This document shows, piece by piece, positions 8,345-16,764 of a stretch of DNA of 35,791 nt. Below the pieces are notes generated by a model that saw nothing but the letters and a program-made list of their open reading frames with translations, was not told the DNA's origin and made no database searches. The stretch is from Thiotrichales bacterium. GTDB lineage: Bacteria > Pseudomonadota > Gammaproteobacteria > Thiomicrospirales > Thiomicrospiraceae. The stretch's first letter is position 1. Every line of letters starts with the position of its first letter. Made by a program: the position numbers and the translations under genes. The stretch covers positions 1-35,791 of the forward strand of contig JAEMQD010000150.1 of assembly GCA_022759035.1 (NCBI GenBank), given 5' to 3'.

Positions 8345-10409
8345 GTTGCCTTTCCGCCTAAGTTATTTACCTTGGGTGTTATGGGTTGCTGTTGGTACGG
8401 CGATTAGCGCAACAATTTTAGTGCAACAGGCATCTGTGCCAGATGAAAAGTGGTTGTTTTTATGGCTGCTTTTTGGGGGTGTTGCTGTTTGGTTCATGTT
8501 GCGCACTCAGCGACATGTTTGGGTTTACCATTTAATGCTGGGACTGGCACTTGGTGCTGCGTTGATGCAGGAACGGATGTTGGTTTGGCAATCTGAGGTC
8601 ATTCCAGCGCTTTGGCAGGATGTGTCGTTTTCTGCCAAAGTACGTATTGATGGTGTTGCGGTTAAAAGCGATCAGGGCTGGCGCGTACAGGCAACGCTTA
8701 TTCAGGCGCCTTCGCCAGCATTAACTCATGCTTCCGTTTTATTGTATTTTCCTGAAGCGTATCATCCCATTGCAGGAGAGGTTTGGTCGACCGAGTTGCG
8801 TTTACAACGAAGTCAAGGGCATTATAATCCAGCAGGTATCGACTATGAGGCTTGGTTGTTTTCGCAGCATATTCAAGCGGTAGGGCGTGTTATTAAGGCG
8901 GAAGCAATTTCGTTAGAACATCATCATTGGCAGGCATTGCGTTGGCTTGCGATGGAAAAACTGATGCTTGTCTTACCTAGTGATAGTATTTTTCGCGGCT
9001 TGTCTGTTGCTTTGGTATTAGGCGAAACAAGTGGCGTTGATGCGCAACAATGGCAAGTGTTACGTGATACGGGAACGCTACATATGGCGGTTGTTTCTGG
9101 GTCGCATATCACTTTGGTTGCGGGTTTTGCTTGGTTTCTGGGACTGGCTTTTTGGAAGGTCTTTCCTACACAACGTTACCCAGCAGTGGTGGTAGCCTCT
9201 ATTTTTTCGCTTGTAGCTGCCGTTGCTTTTGCGTTTTTGGCTGGATTTAATGTGCCTGTGCAGCGTGCATTGTTAATGCTGTTAGTTGTCCTTATCGGAG
9301 TATGGTTAAAGCGTCGCTTTCACCCTGTATTAACACTTTCTTGGGCGTTATTGCTTGTGTTGCTGTGGGATATCAGCGCGGTTAATCAGGTAGGCTTTTG
9401 GTTGTCATTTCTTGCGACTGCAATGCTTTTATGGTTATTACACACTTCAGGCAACAGGTTACAAAAATTATTGCTGTTGCATGTAGGTATGAGTGTCCTG
9501 TTAGCACCATTTTTAATATTATTTTTTAATCAAATACCAACTTATTCTGTCGTTGCTAACTTACTTGCTGCACCTATTGTTGAGTGGTTGTTGGTACCTT
9601 TGCTGTTAATCATCGCATTATTAGCATGGGTTAGTCCTACATTGGCAAGTTATTTAGCGAATTGGGCAGACAGCATTTGGTCGTTGTTGTGGCAGTTATT
9701 AGTGACAATTGCAAGTTGGCCAAAAGCGGTTATCTTACTTTCGCCTTTTGCTTGGTTACACCCTTTGCCAGCGCATACCGTTCAATTAACCTTGTTAGAC
9801 ACTGGCACCAGCCCGCTGGTTGCTGTTTGGCAAAGCCATCAAGGAAATTGGTTGATTGGTACAGGAAATGTCGCGACGATGGAACATATGATTTTGCCTA
9901 GTTTAGTGGCCTTAGGGGTGACTGAATTGAATGGTGTGCTTCTGTTAGATCAGGGTGAGGTTGCTCAGGCTGCTGTTGCGCGGTTACAGCGCAATATGCC
10001 AGTAACACAAATGATTAATACCAATACTTGTTCGCTAGATGCGACATTGCTAAAAACAGCGAACGCGCTTCCTTTTCGATTTTTACAAACGCAAGATGGT
10101 CATTGTTGGCTATACTTTAACGAATCCCTTGCTATTCAGCCTTTTGCGTTGACATGGTATAAGCCAAGTACGGATGTGCCTTCTGGTATTGTTGTGATTG
10201 CGCCTCCCGCCGAGGGTAAACCGCTGTATCCTGTTGTTGTACCTCAATGGATTAGTCAAGGCAAAGCGCCGCGTCATGAGTGGGCTAAGGTGGTTAACAG
10301 TACAAATCAGCTTGGTGCTATTGACGTATTATTTACGGATAAATCGGTAGAAATAATACGGGGCTATCGTCAATTTAACCATCGCTTTTATCATCAGGAA
10401 GCATTATGA
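8319..10409 (+). CDS. comEC: ComEC/Rec2 DNA-uptake channel with degenerate C-terminal domain
   Basis: A 696-residue membrane protein that carries single-stranded transforming DNA across the inner membrane. The order is standard: two to three N-terminal helices, an OB-like region (about 100-195, with NPAGIDYEAWLFSQHIQ), and the competence membrane domain with the family block LRDTGTLHMAVVSGSHITL (248-266). A metallo-beta-lactamase-like domain follows from residue 488. In that domain the LLDTG strand and the following helix align with E. coli ComEC, but the H-x-H-x-D-H metal site is replaced by LLDQGEVAQ (542-550). Uptake proper might still work; the proposed nuclease step should not. It starts inside the lonH end (ATG ATG at 8319) and overlaps lpxK by ATGA. 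Confidence 0.88.
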   Translation: MMKSQASIKLPFRLSYLPWVLWVAVGTAISATILVQQASVPDEKWLFLWLLFGGVAVWFMLRTQRHVWVYHLMLGLALGAALMQERMLVWQSEVIPALWQDVSFSAKVRIDGVAVKSDQGWRVQATLIQAPSPALTHASVLLYFPEAYHPIAGEVWSTELRLQRSQGHYNPAGIDYEAWLFSQHIQAVGRVIKAEAISLEHHHWQALRWLAMEKLMLVLPSDSIFRGLSVALVLGETSGVDAQQWQVLRDTGTLHMAVVSGSHITLVAGFAWFLGLAFWKVFPTQRYPAVVVASIFSLVAAVAFAFLAGFNVPVQRALLMLLVVLIGVWLKRRFHPVLTLSWALLLVLLWDISAVNQVGFWLSFLATAMLLWLLHTSGNRLQKLLLLHVGMSVLLAPFLILFFNQIPTYSVVANLLAAPIVEWLLVPLLLIIALLAWVSPTLASYLANWADSIWSLLWQLLVTIASWPKAVILLSPFAWLHPLPAHTVQLTLLDTGTSPLVAVWQSHQGNWLIGTGNVATMEHMILPSLVALGVTELNGVLLLDQGEVAQAAVARLQRNMPVTQMINTNTCSLDATLLKTANALPFRFLQTQDGHCWLYFNESLAIQPFALTWYKPSTDVPSGIVVIAPPAEGKPLYPVVVPQWISQGKAPRHEWAKVVNSTNQLGAIDVLFTDKSVEIIRGYRQFNHRFYHQEAL

Positions 10410-11392
10410 GTGATCAAAAAACGGGCGGTTGGCCGATGTTTTGGTATGTTGGTCGAACACCGCCCATATGGGCCAAGGTACTCATGACCGTTTATTGTGC
10501 GCTGTTGTGGCTAAAACGAATTGCTTATCAGTTGGGGGTGTTAAAGACGGTTAAGCTACCCGTTCCAGTTGTGGTTGTGGGTAATCGTGTTGTTGGTGGT
10601 GCTGGTAAGACGCCACTATTATTAGCTTTGGTTCCAGTATTGCAAGCACAAGGGTGGCGTGTTGGTATTATTAGCCGTGGTTATGGTCGTAAAGACCACT
10701 TGGTGCGAGCGGTTGATGTGTTGTCTACAAGTGACTTAGTTGGAGATGAACCGTTATTGCTTTGGCAAGCTTTAGGGGTCCCCGTGTATGTTGGTAGTGA
10801 TCGTGTTGCCGCTGCGCGCGAACTACTTGCTAATACACCTGTAGAAATTATTCTTTCTGATGATGGATGGCAGCACTGGCGTTTATCGCGTGATTATGTC
10901 ATTGAGGTTGTCGACGTGGATAAGGGTTATGGTAATGGCTACTGTTTACCTGCTGGCCCGTTAAGAGAGCCAGAAAACAGCTTGCCCTCTGCTGATTTAA
11001 CCTTATACAATGGACGGGATTTTACGTTAGTGCCATGTTACTGGCGCAATGTCAAAACGGGCAAGCAGTGTGCGCTAGATAAGTTGTCTGCTTCTGTTGT
11101 GGCTATGGCTGGCATTGGTAATCCACAACGGTTTTTTGATACAGTCAGTCAGTTGAATATAGAAATTGTACATGCTGTTGCGTTAAAAGATCATCAAGCG
11201 CTCAGTTTGTCAGTTGTACAGCAGTTTGATGATGGTCAACAGCCTTTGGTCATGACCGTGAAAGATGCCGTTAGGTGTCGTGAATTTGCCCAAGAACATT
11301 GGTGGGCGTTGGTTGTTGAAACACAGGTGGATGTGAAGTTGTTTTCATCTTTAATTTCACAACTTAATCAGCAGCTAAGTGAAAATAATTAG
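10406..11392 (+). CDS. lpxK: Tetraacyldisaccharide 4'-kinase LpxK
   Basis: Inner-membrane kinase that adds the 4'-phosphate of lipid A using ATP. The 328-residue length and blocks fit LpxK: an N-terminal membrane-associating helix ([18 protein letters not shown]), the P-loop [12 protein letters not shown] (60-70), [18 protein letters not shown], and [10 protein letters not shown] containing the family Asp-Asp. It overlaps comEC by four bases (ATGA). In many gammaproteobacteria msbA or exbBD separates comEC from lpxK; here neither is present, so the MsbA flippase gene must be elsewhere. The trm112-like and kdsB genes follow in the same operon, an arrangement shared with Pseudomonas and enterobacteria. 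Confidence 0.95.
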   Translation: MSDQKTGGWPMFWYVGRTPPIWAKVLMTVYCALLWLKRIAYQLGVLKTVKLPVPVVVVGNRVVGGAGKTPLLLALVPVLQAQGWRVGIISRGYGRKDHLVRAVDVLSTSDLVGDEPLLLWQALGVPVYVGSDRVAAARELLANTPVEIILSDDGWQHWRLSRDYVIEVVDVDKGYGNGYCLPAGPLREPENSLPSADLTLYNGRDFTLVPCYWRNVKTGKQCALDKLSASVVAMAGIGNPQRFFDTVSQLNIEIVHAVALKDHQALSLSVVQQFDDGQQPLVMTVKDAVRCREFAQEHWWALVVETQVDVKLFSSLISQLNQQLSENN

Positions 11393-11399
11393 GGATGTT

Positions 11400-11603
11400 A
11401 TGGATAAAAATTTATTGTCGATATTGGTTTGTCCTGCGAATAAAACGCCACTAATATGGGATAAAACAAAGCAGGAGTTGGTTTCGTTAGCGGCGGGTCT
11501 TGCTTATCCTGTGCGAGATGGTATTCCTATCTTGTTAGTGAATGAGGCGCGCCAACTTTCTCTTGAAGAAGCTGAGCATTATCGCCAACATAAGCAGCAC
11601 TAA
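11400..11603 (+). CDS. Trm112/YcaR family small protein
   Basis: A 67-residue protein of the UPF0434/Trm112 family: [18 protein letters not shown] at the N terminus, then [13 protein letters not shown], the usual end of the domain. The classical zinc-ribbon cysteines are reduced to one (VCPANK), as in other bacterial YcaR-type members. The start is the ATG preceded by AGGG at 11391-11394, spaced five bases, and not an upstream codon inside lpxK. It sits between lpxK and kdsB, the usual position of ycaR. Eukaryotic Trm112 activates methyltransferases; the bacterial role is unsettled. Confidence 0.88.
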   Translation: MDKNLLSILVCPANKTPLIWDKTKQELVSLAAGLAYPVRDGIPILLVNEARQLSLEEAEHYRQHKQH

Positions 11604-11605
11604 TT

Positions 11606-12379
11606 ATGCCACGTCCTATTGTCCTTATTCCAGCGCGAATGCAGTCATCTCGATTGCCTAATAAGCCGCTTGCAGATATTGCGGGTAAGCCAATGGTTTG
11701 GCATGTTTGGCAACGTGCTTTGCAAGCAGAGGTTGCTGGTGTTGCCATTGCTACAGATAGTCAACAAGTTTGTGATGTCATGCGCGATTTTGGTGCCCAA
11801 GTCGTGATGACGAAATCAAGCCATTTATCGGGGACAGAACGCTTGGCAGAGGCATCTTCTTTATTGGGGTTGTCTGATGAAACTCCCGTTGTTAATGTGC
11901 AAGGCGATGAGCCACTCATTTCTCCCGATGTGATTAATCAAATTGCGCTGTTGTTGCAGCAGCATCCAGAAGCGTCTATGGCAACTTTATGGGAGCCAAT
12001 TGATAATGCACTGCATTTAATGAATCCGAATATGGTTAAAGTGGTTACAGATCAACAGGGTTACGCCTTAGCTTTTTCGCGATCGCCAATTCCGTGGCAT
12101 CGTGATCTTTTTGGTAGCCAGCTTCATGCAGATACCCGACTACCTAAAACAGTGCCATTTTGTCGGCACTTAGGGATTTATGCATACCGTGCAGGATTTT
12201 TAAGAAGCTATGCACAATGGCCCGCTTGTGAGATGGAGCAAGTGGAAGCGCTGGAGCAATTACGTGTACTTTGGCATGGTTACAAAATCATTCTAGCGCA
12301 AGCTTGCGCACCCACTCATGCAGGAGTAGATACTCCTGAAGACTTGGCGCGTGTTAGGGCGATGATGGCAGAAAAATAG
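11606..12379 (+). CDS. kdsB: 3-deoxy-manno-octulosonate cytidylyltransferase KdsB
   Basis: Activates Kdo with CTP to CMP-Kdo for the LPS inner core. The 257 residues cover the full family length: the nucleotide-binding start VLIPARMQSSRLPNKPLADI, then WHVWQRAL, ATDS, the SGTERLAE block, VNVQGDEPL (metal-binding Asp), AFSRSPIPW, HLGIYAYR, and E-Q-V-E-A-L-E-Q-L-R near the end. It follows the YcaR-like gene by two bases, so it is co-translated or nearly so, and it is the last gene of the rightward operon before a strong hairpin. Confidence 0.96.
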   Translation: MPRPIVLIPARMQSSRLPNKPLADIAGKPMVWHVWQRALQAEVAGVAIATDSQQVCDVMRDFGAQVVMTKSSHLSGTERLAEASSLLGLSDETPVVNVQGDEPLISPDVINQIALLLQQHPEASMATLWEPIDNALHLMNPNMVKVVTDQQGYALAFSRSPIPWHRDLFGSQLHADTRLPKTVPFCRHLGIYAYRAGFLRSYAQWPACEMEQVEALEQLRVLWHGYKIILAQACAPTHAGVDTPEDLARVRAMMAEK

Positions 12380-12420
12380 GCCTTATAAGCTTTTTTGTTT
12401 TCATTTTTTGTTTTCATAAT

Positions 12421-12449
12421 ACGAAAGGCGCTCTTTGAGCGCCTTTCGT
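12421..12449. terminator. Hairpin terminator between convergent kdsB and proS
   Basis: ACGAAAGGCGCTC and GAGCGCCTTTCGT form a perfect 13-bp stem with a TTT loop. On the plus strand it is followed by GTTTGTTCGTT, a loose U-tract, so it most likely ends the kdsB operon. It may also stop proS transcripts, though the minus-strand tail is not T-rich. Confidence 0.75.
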
Positions 12450-12471
12450 TTGTTCGTTAACCGTTTGTGAA

Positions 12472-14184
12472 TTAGCGCGTAATTAACGCTTTTAACTTTG
12501 TTACCGCTTCATCTAAAGACCAATTTTCTGCTGCTTCACTTCGACGATGCTTGTATTCAATCGTACCTGCGTCTAAACCGCGTTCACCAATCACGAGCCG
12601 ATGCGGGATGCCAATCAGCTCGGCATCGGCAAACATAACGCCAGGGCGTTCATTACGGTCATCGAATAACACGTCGATGCCAGCAGCCTCTAATTCAGTC
12701 ACCAATTTTTCGGTAGCGGCTTGTACTCGTGGTGATTTGTGCATCATCATGGGAATTACGGACACAGTGTAGGGGGCAATGGCATCAGGCCAAATAATGC
12801 CTTTAGCATCGTTATTTTGTTCAATTGCCGCGGCGACAACACGCGAAACACCAATGCCATAGCATCCCATTTCTAAAACGGTTGCTTTGCCGTCTTCTTT
12901 GAGCACAGTGCACTGCATTGCTTCAGAGTAAGTTTTTCCTAGTTGGAAAATATGCCCCACTTCGATGCCGCGAGCGATACGAATTTCGCCCTGTCCGCAA
13001 GGGCTTGGATCGCCTTCGACAACGTTGCGTAAATCGGCAGTTAATGCAGGTTCTGGGCAGTCACGACCCCAATTCACACCAGTAAGATGGTAGTCTGCCT
13101 CATTGGCACCGCAGGCAAAGTTAGCAGCATGCGCGGCGCTATAGTCAACGATCATAGGAATGCTTAAATTGAGGACGCCTAAGCTGCCCACAGGTGCGCC
13201 TGTGACTGCTAACACCTCTGCTTCAGTCAAAAAAGTCATTGGTGCAGCAATTTGTGGCAGTTTTTCTACTTTAATTTCATTAAGCTGATGGTCGCCACGC
13301 AATACTAGGGCAACAGCTGGGGTGTCAGCACCTTTAACAATAAGGGTTTTTAAGCATTGGCTTGTTGGTATGGCTAAAAATGCGCAAACCGCTTCAATGG
13401 TTTTTACTTTAGGTGTGTGTACTTTAACCATGGCTTGTGTTGCCGCAGGGCGTGGTGTTGTCGGTGCTAAAGCAGGCGCTAATTCCACATTGGCAGCATA
13501 GTCGCTTGCTGTCGAGAAGGCGATAGCATCTTCGCCAGAGTCTGCTAATACGTGAAACTCGTGTGAAGAATCGCCGCCAATGCTCCCTGTGTCCGCCTTA
13601 ACAGGGCGGAAGTTGAGCCCTAAACGCCTAAAAATGGCGCAGTAAGTTGCGTGCATAACATCGTATGTTTTTTGCAGGCTATCGGTATCTAGGTGGAAAG
13701 AGTAAGCATCTTTCATAATAAATTCACGTGAACGCATGACCCCAAAACGCGGGCGAATTTCATCACGAAATTTTGTTTGTATTTGATATAAATTGGCAGG
13801 AAGTTGTTTGTAAGAGCGAATTTCGCGGCGCACCAAATCGGTAATCACTTCTTCATGGGTCGGGCCTAACACAAAGTCGCGATCATGTCGGTCTTTAAAG
13901 CGAAGCAATTCTTTACCATATTTATCGAAACGCCCCGTTTCTTGCCACAATTCTGAAGGTTGAACAACTGGCATCATCACTTCCATTGCACCCGCTTTAT
14001 CCATTTCTTCGCGGATAATACGTTCAACTTTACGCAATACGCGTAATCCAAGCGGTAACCAAGTGTAAAGGCCGTTTGCTAGAGGGCGAATCATGCCAGC
14101 ACGGAGCATTAATTGATGACTAATTACTGCGGCATCACTTGGTGTATCACGAAGGGTTGCAAGAAGTGTTTGACTCACGCGCAT
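12472..14184 (-). CDS. proS: Prolyl-tRNA synthetase (bacterial type)
   Basis: Class II aminoacyl-tRNA synthetase that charges tRNA-Pro, 570 residues, the normal length of the bacterial type with the editing insertion. Visible parts: class II motif 1 and following ([24 protein letters not shown], split here for length), [26 protein letters not shown], motif 2 in [21 protein letters not shown], the INS editing domain from about 220 to 400, motif 3 in [12 protein letters not shown], and a C-terminal anticodon-binding domain with [20 protein letters not shown]. The gene stands alone, divergent from dgt with a 62-base gap. Confidence 0.97.
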   Translation of the reverse strand: MRVSQTLLATLRDTPSDAAVISHQLMLRAGMIRPLANGLYTWLPLGLRVLRKVERIIREEMDKAGAMEVMMPVVQPSELWQETGRFDKYGKELLRFKDRHDRDFVLGPTHEEVITDLVRREIRSYKQLPANLYQIQTKFRDEIRPRFGVMRSREFIMKDAYSFHLDTDSLQKTYDVMHATYCAIFRRLGLNFRPVKADTGSIGGDSSHEFHVLADSGEDAIAFSTASDYAANVELAPALAPTTPRPAATQAMVKVHTPKVKTIEAVCAFLAIPTSQCLKTLIVKGADTPAVALVLRGDHQLNEIKVEKLPQIAAPMTFLTEAEVLAVTGAPVGSLGVLNLSIPMIVDYSAAHAANFACGANEADYHLTGVNWGRDCPEPALTADLRNVVEGDPSPCGQGEIRIARGIEVGHIFQLGKTYSEAMQCTVLKEDGKATVLEMGCYGIGVSRVVAAAIEQNNDAKGIIWPDAIAPYTVSVIPMMMHKSPRVQAATEKLVTELEAAGIDVLFDDRNERPGVMFADAELIGIPHRLVIGERGLDAGTIEYKHRRSEAAENWSLDEAVTKLKALITR

Positions 14185-14246
14185 AGTATCGATAACCTAA
14201 CTCTGTATTAAAATAATGCCACCATTTTACCATAGCGAGAACAGCC

Positions 14247-15605
14247 ATGTCCCCCCATCCCGAGATTGATTTACCAATTTGGACAGAACGTCGCAGTTGG
14301 GGGGCGCCGCGCCAGAAAAATCCTTCAACGAGAGATGGGTATAGCCGCGATCGCTCGCGTGTCATTCATTCGGCTTCATTTAGACGCTTACAAGCTAAAA
14401 CGCAGGTGTTGGGGCTGCATGAAAGCGATTTTTATCGCACGCGCCTAACGCATTCGTTAGAGGTGGCACAAATAGGCTCCGGTATTGTCGAACACATGCA
14501 ACGCAATAGTGATTGCGCTACTTGTCGTACTTGGTTGCCCAGTCCTTATTTAATTGAAGCGATTTGTATGGCGCATGATATCGGACATCCCCCATTTGGG
14601 CATGGTGGCGAAGTGGCACTTAATTTTATGATGCGTAATCATGGTGGTTTTGAGGGTAATGGGCAAACATTACGTATTTTAGCCAAATTGGGCGAACACA
14701 GCGAACGCGATGGACAAGATTTAACGCGACGAACATTACTTGGTGTGTTGAAATACCCCGTCCTTTATCGAGAGGTAGTCAGAAAAGATGAAGATTATTT
14801 GCGTTTATGTAGGCGAAGTGATTACGACTTTAAAACCATAGACATGCAGCCATGGCTGCCACCAAAATCAATTTTTGATGAGGAAGCAGCGGTAAGAGAT
14901 TGGATATTGTCGCCTTTCTCAGCGACAGATCAATCGACCTTTATTCAAGCTAAACTTAAAGACGGTGCGCACGGACAAGCGCAATTTCACGCATTAGATA
15001 CGGCTATTATGGACATTGCAGACGACATTGCCTATGGCGTGCACGATCTAGAAGATGCGATTGCGATGGGTTTGATTCATGAAAAACTTTGGCAAGAACA
15101 AGTGATGAGCCAAGTTGCTTTTACACACTCTGGCTTGTTTGACGCACAACAAATTACACAATGGCTTTTTGCGGGTAACTCGCGATCGCTGAAGCGTGGA
15201 ATAAGTCATTTAGTGGGTGCATTTATCCACGGTGTATATTTGAAGCAGCAGCAACTTTTTGAGCACCCATTACTCGATTGTCAAGCGTTGCTTACCGATG
15301 AGGCAGCAGCAGCATTGCATGTGCTAAAAGGTTTTGTTTGGGATCACGTTATTAGTATTCCAGAAGTGAAGTCTTTTGAATATAAGGGTCAAGTAACTGT
15401 CATGGAGTTGTTTAGGGTGTTGTGGGCTAATCCAGAGCGTTTATTACCGCGATCACGCTTAAGTAAACTGAATGCTGCCGATAACGAACAAGTAAGAATG
15501 CGTTTACTTTGCGATTACGTTGCAGGTATGACAGATGATTATGCAACGCGGGTGTATGCTAAATTATTTAGCCCCTATTATGGTTCTATTTTTGATCGTT
15601 TGTAA
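14247..15605 (+). CDS. dgt: dNTP triphosphohydrolase (Dgt family)
   Basis: HD-domain enzyme that splits dNTPs into deoxynucleoside and triphosphate, affecting the dNTP pool. The 452-residue length fits the large Dgt subfamily. Metal ligands are present: RTRLTHSLEVAQIG (H69), MAHDIGHPPFGHGG (H110-D111), and MDIADDIAYGVHDLEDAI further on. The N-terminal RDRSRVIHSASFRRLQAKTQV block is typical. The start is the ATG after GCGAGAAC; the gene diverges from proS. Specificity for dGTP versus other dNTPs cannot be read from the sequence, so the symbol is by family. Confidence 0.88.
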   Translation: MSPHPEIDLPIWTERRSWGAPRQKNPSTRDGYSRDRSRVIHSASFRRLQAKTQVLGLHESDFYRTRLTHSLEVAQIGSGIVEHMQRNSDCATCRTWLPSPYLIEAICMAHDIGHPPFGHGGEVALNFMMRNHGGFEGNGQTLRILAKLGEHSERDGQDLTRRTLLGVLKYPVLYREVVRKDEDYLRLCRRSDYDFKTIDMQPWLPPKSIFDEEAAVRDWILSPFSATDQSTFIQAKLKDGAHGQAQFHALDTAIMDIADDIAYGVHDLEDAIAMGLIHEKLWQEQVMSQVAFTHSGLFDAQQITQWLFAGNSRSLKRGISHLVGAFIHGVYLKQQQLFEHPLLDCQALLTDEAAAALHVLKGFVWDHVISIPEVKSFEYKGQVTVMELFRVLWANPERLLPRSRLSKLNAADNEQVRMRLLCDYVAGMTDDYATRVYAKLFSPYYGSIFDRL

Positions 15606-15667
15606 TTTGTGTGCATTTTGTGCAAATATATTTTTGCCTAATGGTGAAGTTATCATCACTTTGTGCT

Positions 15668-15673
15668 TATAAT
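15668..15673 (+). promoter_or_regulatory. Candidate -10 box upstream of cheV
   Basis: A perfect TATAAT lies 62 bases upstream of the cheV ATG, in the 130-base gap after dgt. The -35 region is poor (GTGAAG at an 18-base spacing), so this is only a candidate promoter. Confidence 0.35.
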
Positions 15674-15735
15674 GCGTCAAAAGTAAACACGTCTTATTGG
15701 CTGGTGTGGTTTGATGTTATTAGAAAGGAAAACTC

Positions 15736-16686
15736 ATGGATATTAATTCAATTAATAAAACAGCGAACTTAGTGCATAACAATCAAATGAGTCTGATGAT
15801 TTTTCAGATGCGCTTAGATTTTGGTGGTAAGGCACCAACCTTTTATGGGGTTAATGTCTTTAAAGTGCGCGAAGTCATTGAAGGTAAACGTTTTCCTGTA
15901 GCAGAAACACCCAACGCCCATCCTTTAATTGAAGGGATGATTCAATTGCGTGGCAATTTTATTCCAGTTATTGATATGCCAACTTGGTTGGGTTGCCCAA
16001 TGACACCAGAAGAAAAAGAAAAATCGGTCATTATTGTCTCAGACTTTTCTCACAACATTGTCGGTTTTCGTGTTGCTCATATTCATGGCGTAGAAGAAAA
16101 AGAGTGGAATGAATTACAAGCAGCTGAAAATGTCAATTCTAGCGGCGTCAACCGTGTTGTTAACCAAACCAAGGTCAAACACAATGGTCAAGATGAGCTG
16201 TGTTACATTCTTGATGTAGAAAGCTTGCTGATAGAATGCATGCCCGATATGGCAGAAAAATTGCGTCCAACACTTACTGCTGCAAGCTGGAAAAGTTTTT
16301 ATGAAGGCAAGCAGCTGTTAGCTGCGGACGACTCTAAAGCCATTCGCGGGTATTTATCAACGGTATTTGAGCAACTCGGTATTCCGAATCGCATTTTTGA
16401 TGATGGTAAGCAGTTGATTGATTACATGCAAACCCTGAAAGATGCTTCGGGCATTTCCGCTATTGTGACTGACTTAGAAATGCCAGAGGCTTCTGGGCAT
16501 ACGGTTATCAAGTTTATTCGTGCAGATAATCGTTTCAATAAATTGCCAATTTCGGTACATAGCTCGATGACTTCAGAGAATAACGCTCGTGATGCTAAAA
16601 AACTCGGTGCCGATTTCTTTATTGGTAAAATTGATACCGATGAAATTACGCGCACCTTAGAAGCAATGACAAAAATAGTACACTAA
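15736..16686 (+). CDS. cheV: CheV-type chemotaxis coupling protein
   Basis: A 316-residue fusion of an N-terminal CheW domain (about 15-170, with YGVNVFKVREVIEGKRF and LIEGMIQLRGNFIPVIDM) and a C-terminal receiver domain (about 195-315). The receiver keeps the phosphorylation set: acidic pair in LLAADDSKA, phospho-acceptor Asp in IVTDLEMPE, the hydroxyl position in SVHSSMT and the Lys in FFIGKID. CheV links chemoreceptors to CheA and tunes adaptation. No other chemotaxis gene is visible nearby, so it serves receptors and a kinase encoded elsewhere; a pilus (twitching) pathway is as likely as a flagellar one. The AGAAAGGAAAA ribosome site before the ATG is strong. Confidence 0.9.
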   Translation: MDINSINKTANLVHNNQMSLMIFQMRLDFGGKAPTFYGVNVFKVREVIEGKRFPVAETPNAHPLIEGMIQLRGNFIPVIDMPTWLGCPMTPEEKEKSVIIVSDFSHNIVGFRVAHIHGVEEKEWNELQAAENVNSSGVNRVVNQTKVKHNGQDELCYILDVESLLIECMPDMAEKLRPTLTAASWKSFYEGKQLLAADDSKAIRGYLSTVFEQLGIPNRIFDDGKQLIDYMQTLKDASGISAIVTDLEMPEASGHTVIKFIRADNRFNKLPISVHSSMTSENNARDAKKLGADFFIGKIDTDEITRTLEAMTKIVH

Positions 16687-16711
16687 CAATTAAGTTAGTT
16701 GTTTTATGGCA

Positions 16712-16760
16712 ATAAACCACCTTAGAGCGCGTTTGAAAACTACTGCGAACGGTGGTTTAT
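16712..16760. repeat. Inverted repeat between convergent cheV and queG
   Basis: ATAAACCACC and GGTGGTTTAT form a perfect 10-bp inverted repeat around a 29-base centre, filling most of the 78-base gap between two convergent stop codons. Neither side has a clear T-tract. It may be a two-way transcription stop or mRNA 3'-end stabiliser. Confidence 0.5.
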
Positions 16761-16764
16761 CACA

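Noticed and set aside
11379-11399. Upstream start for the Trm112-like protein inside lpxK
   Set aside because: The ATG at 11400 has AGGG at correct spacing and gives the standard family N terminus [12 protein letters not shown].
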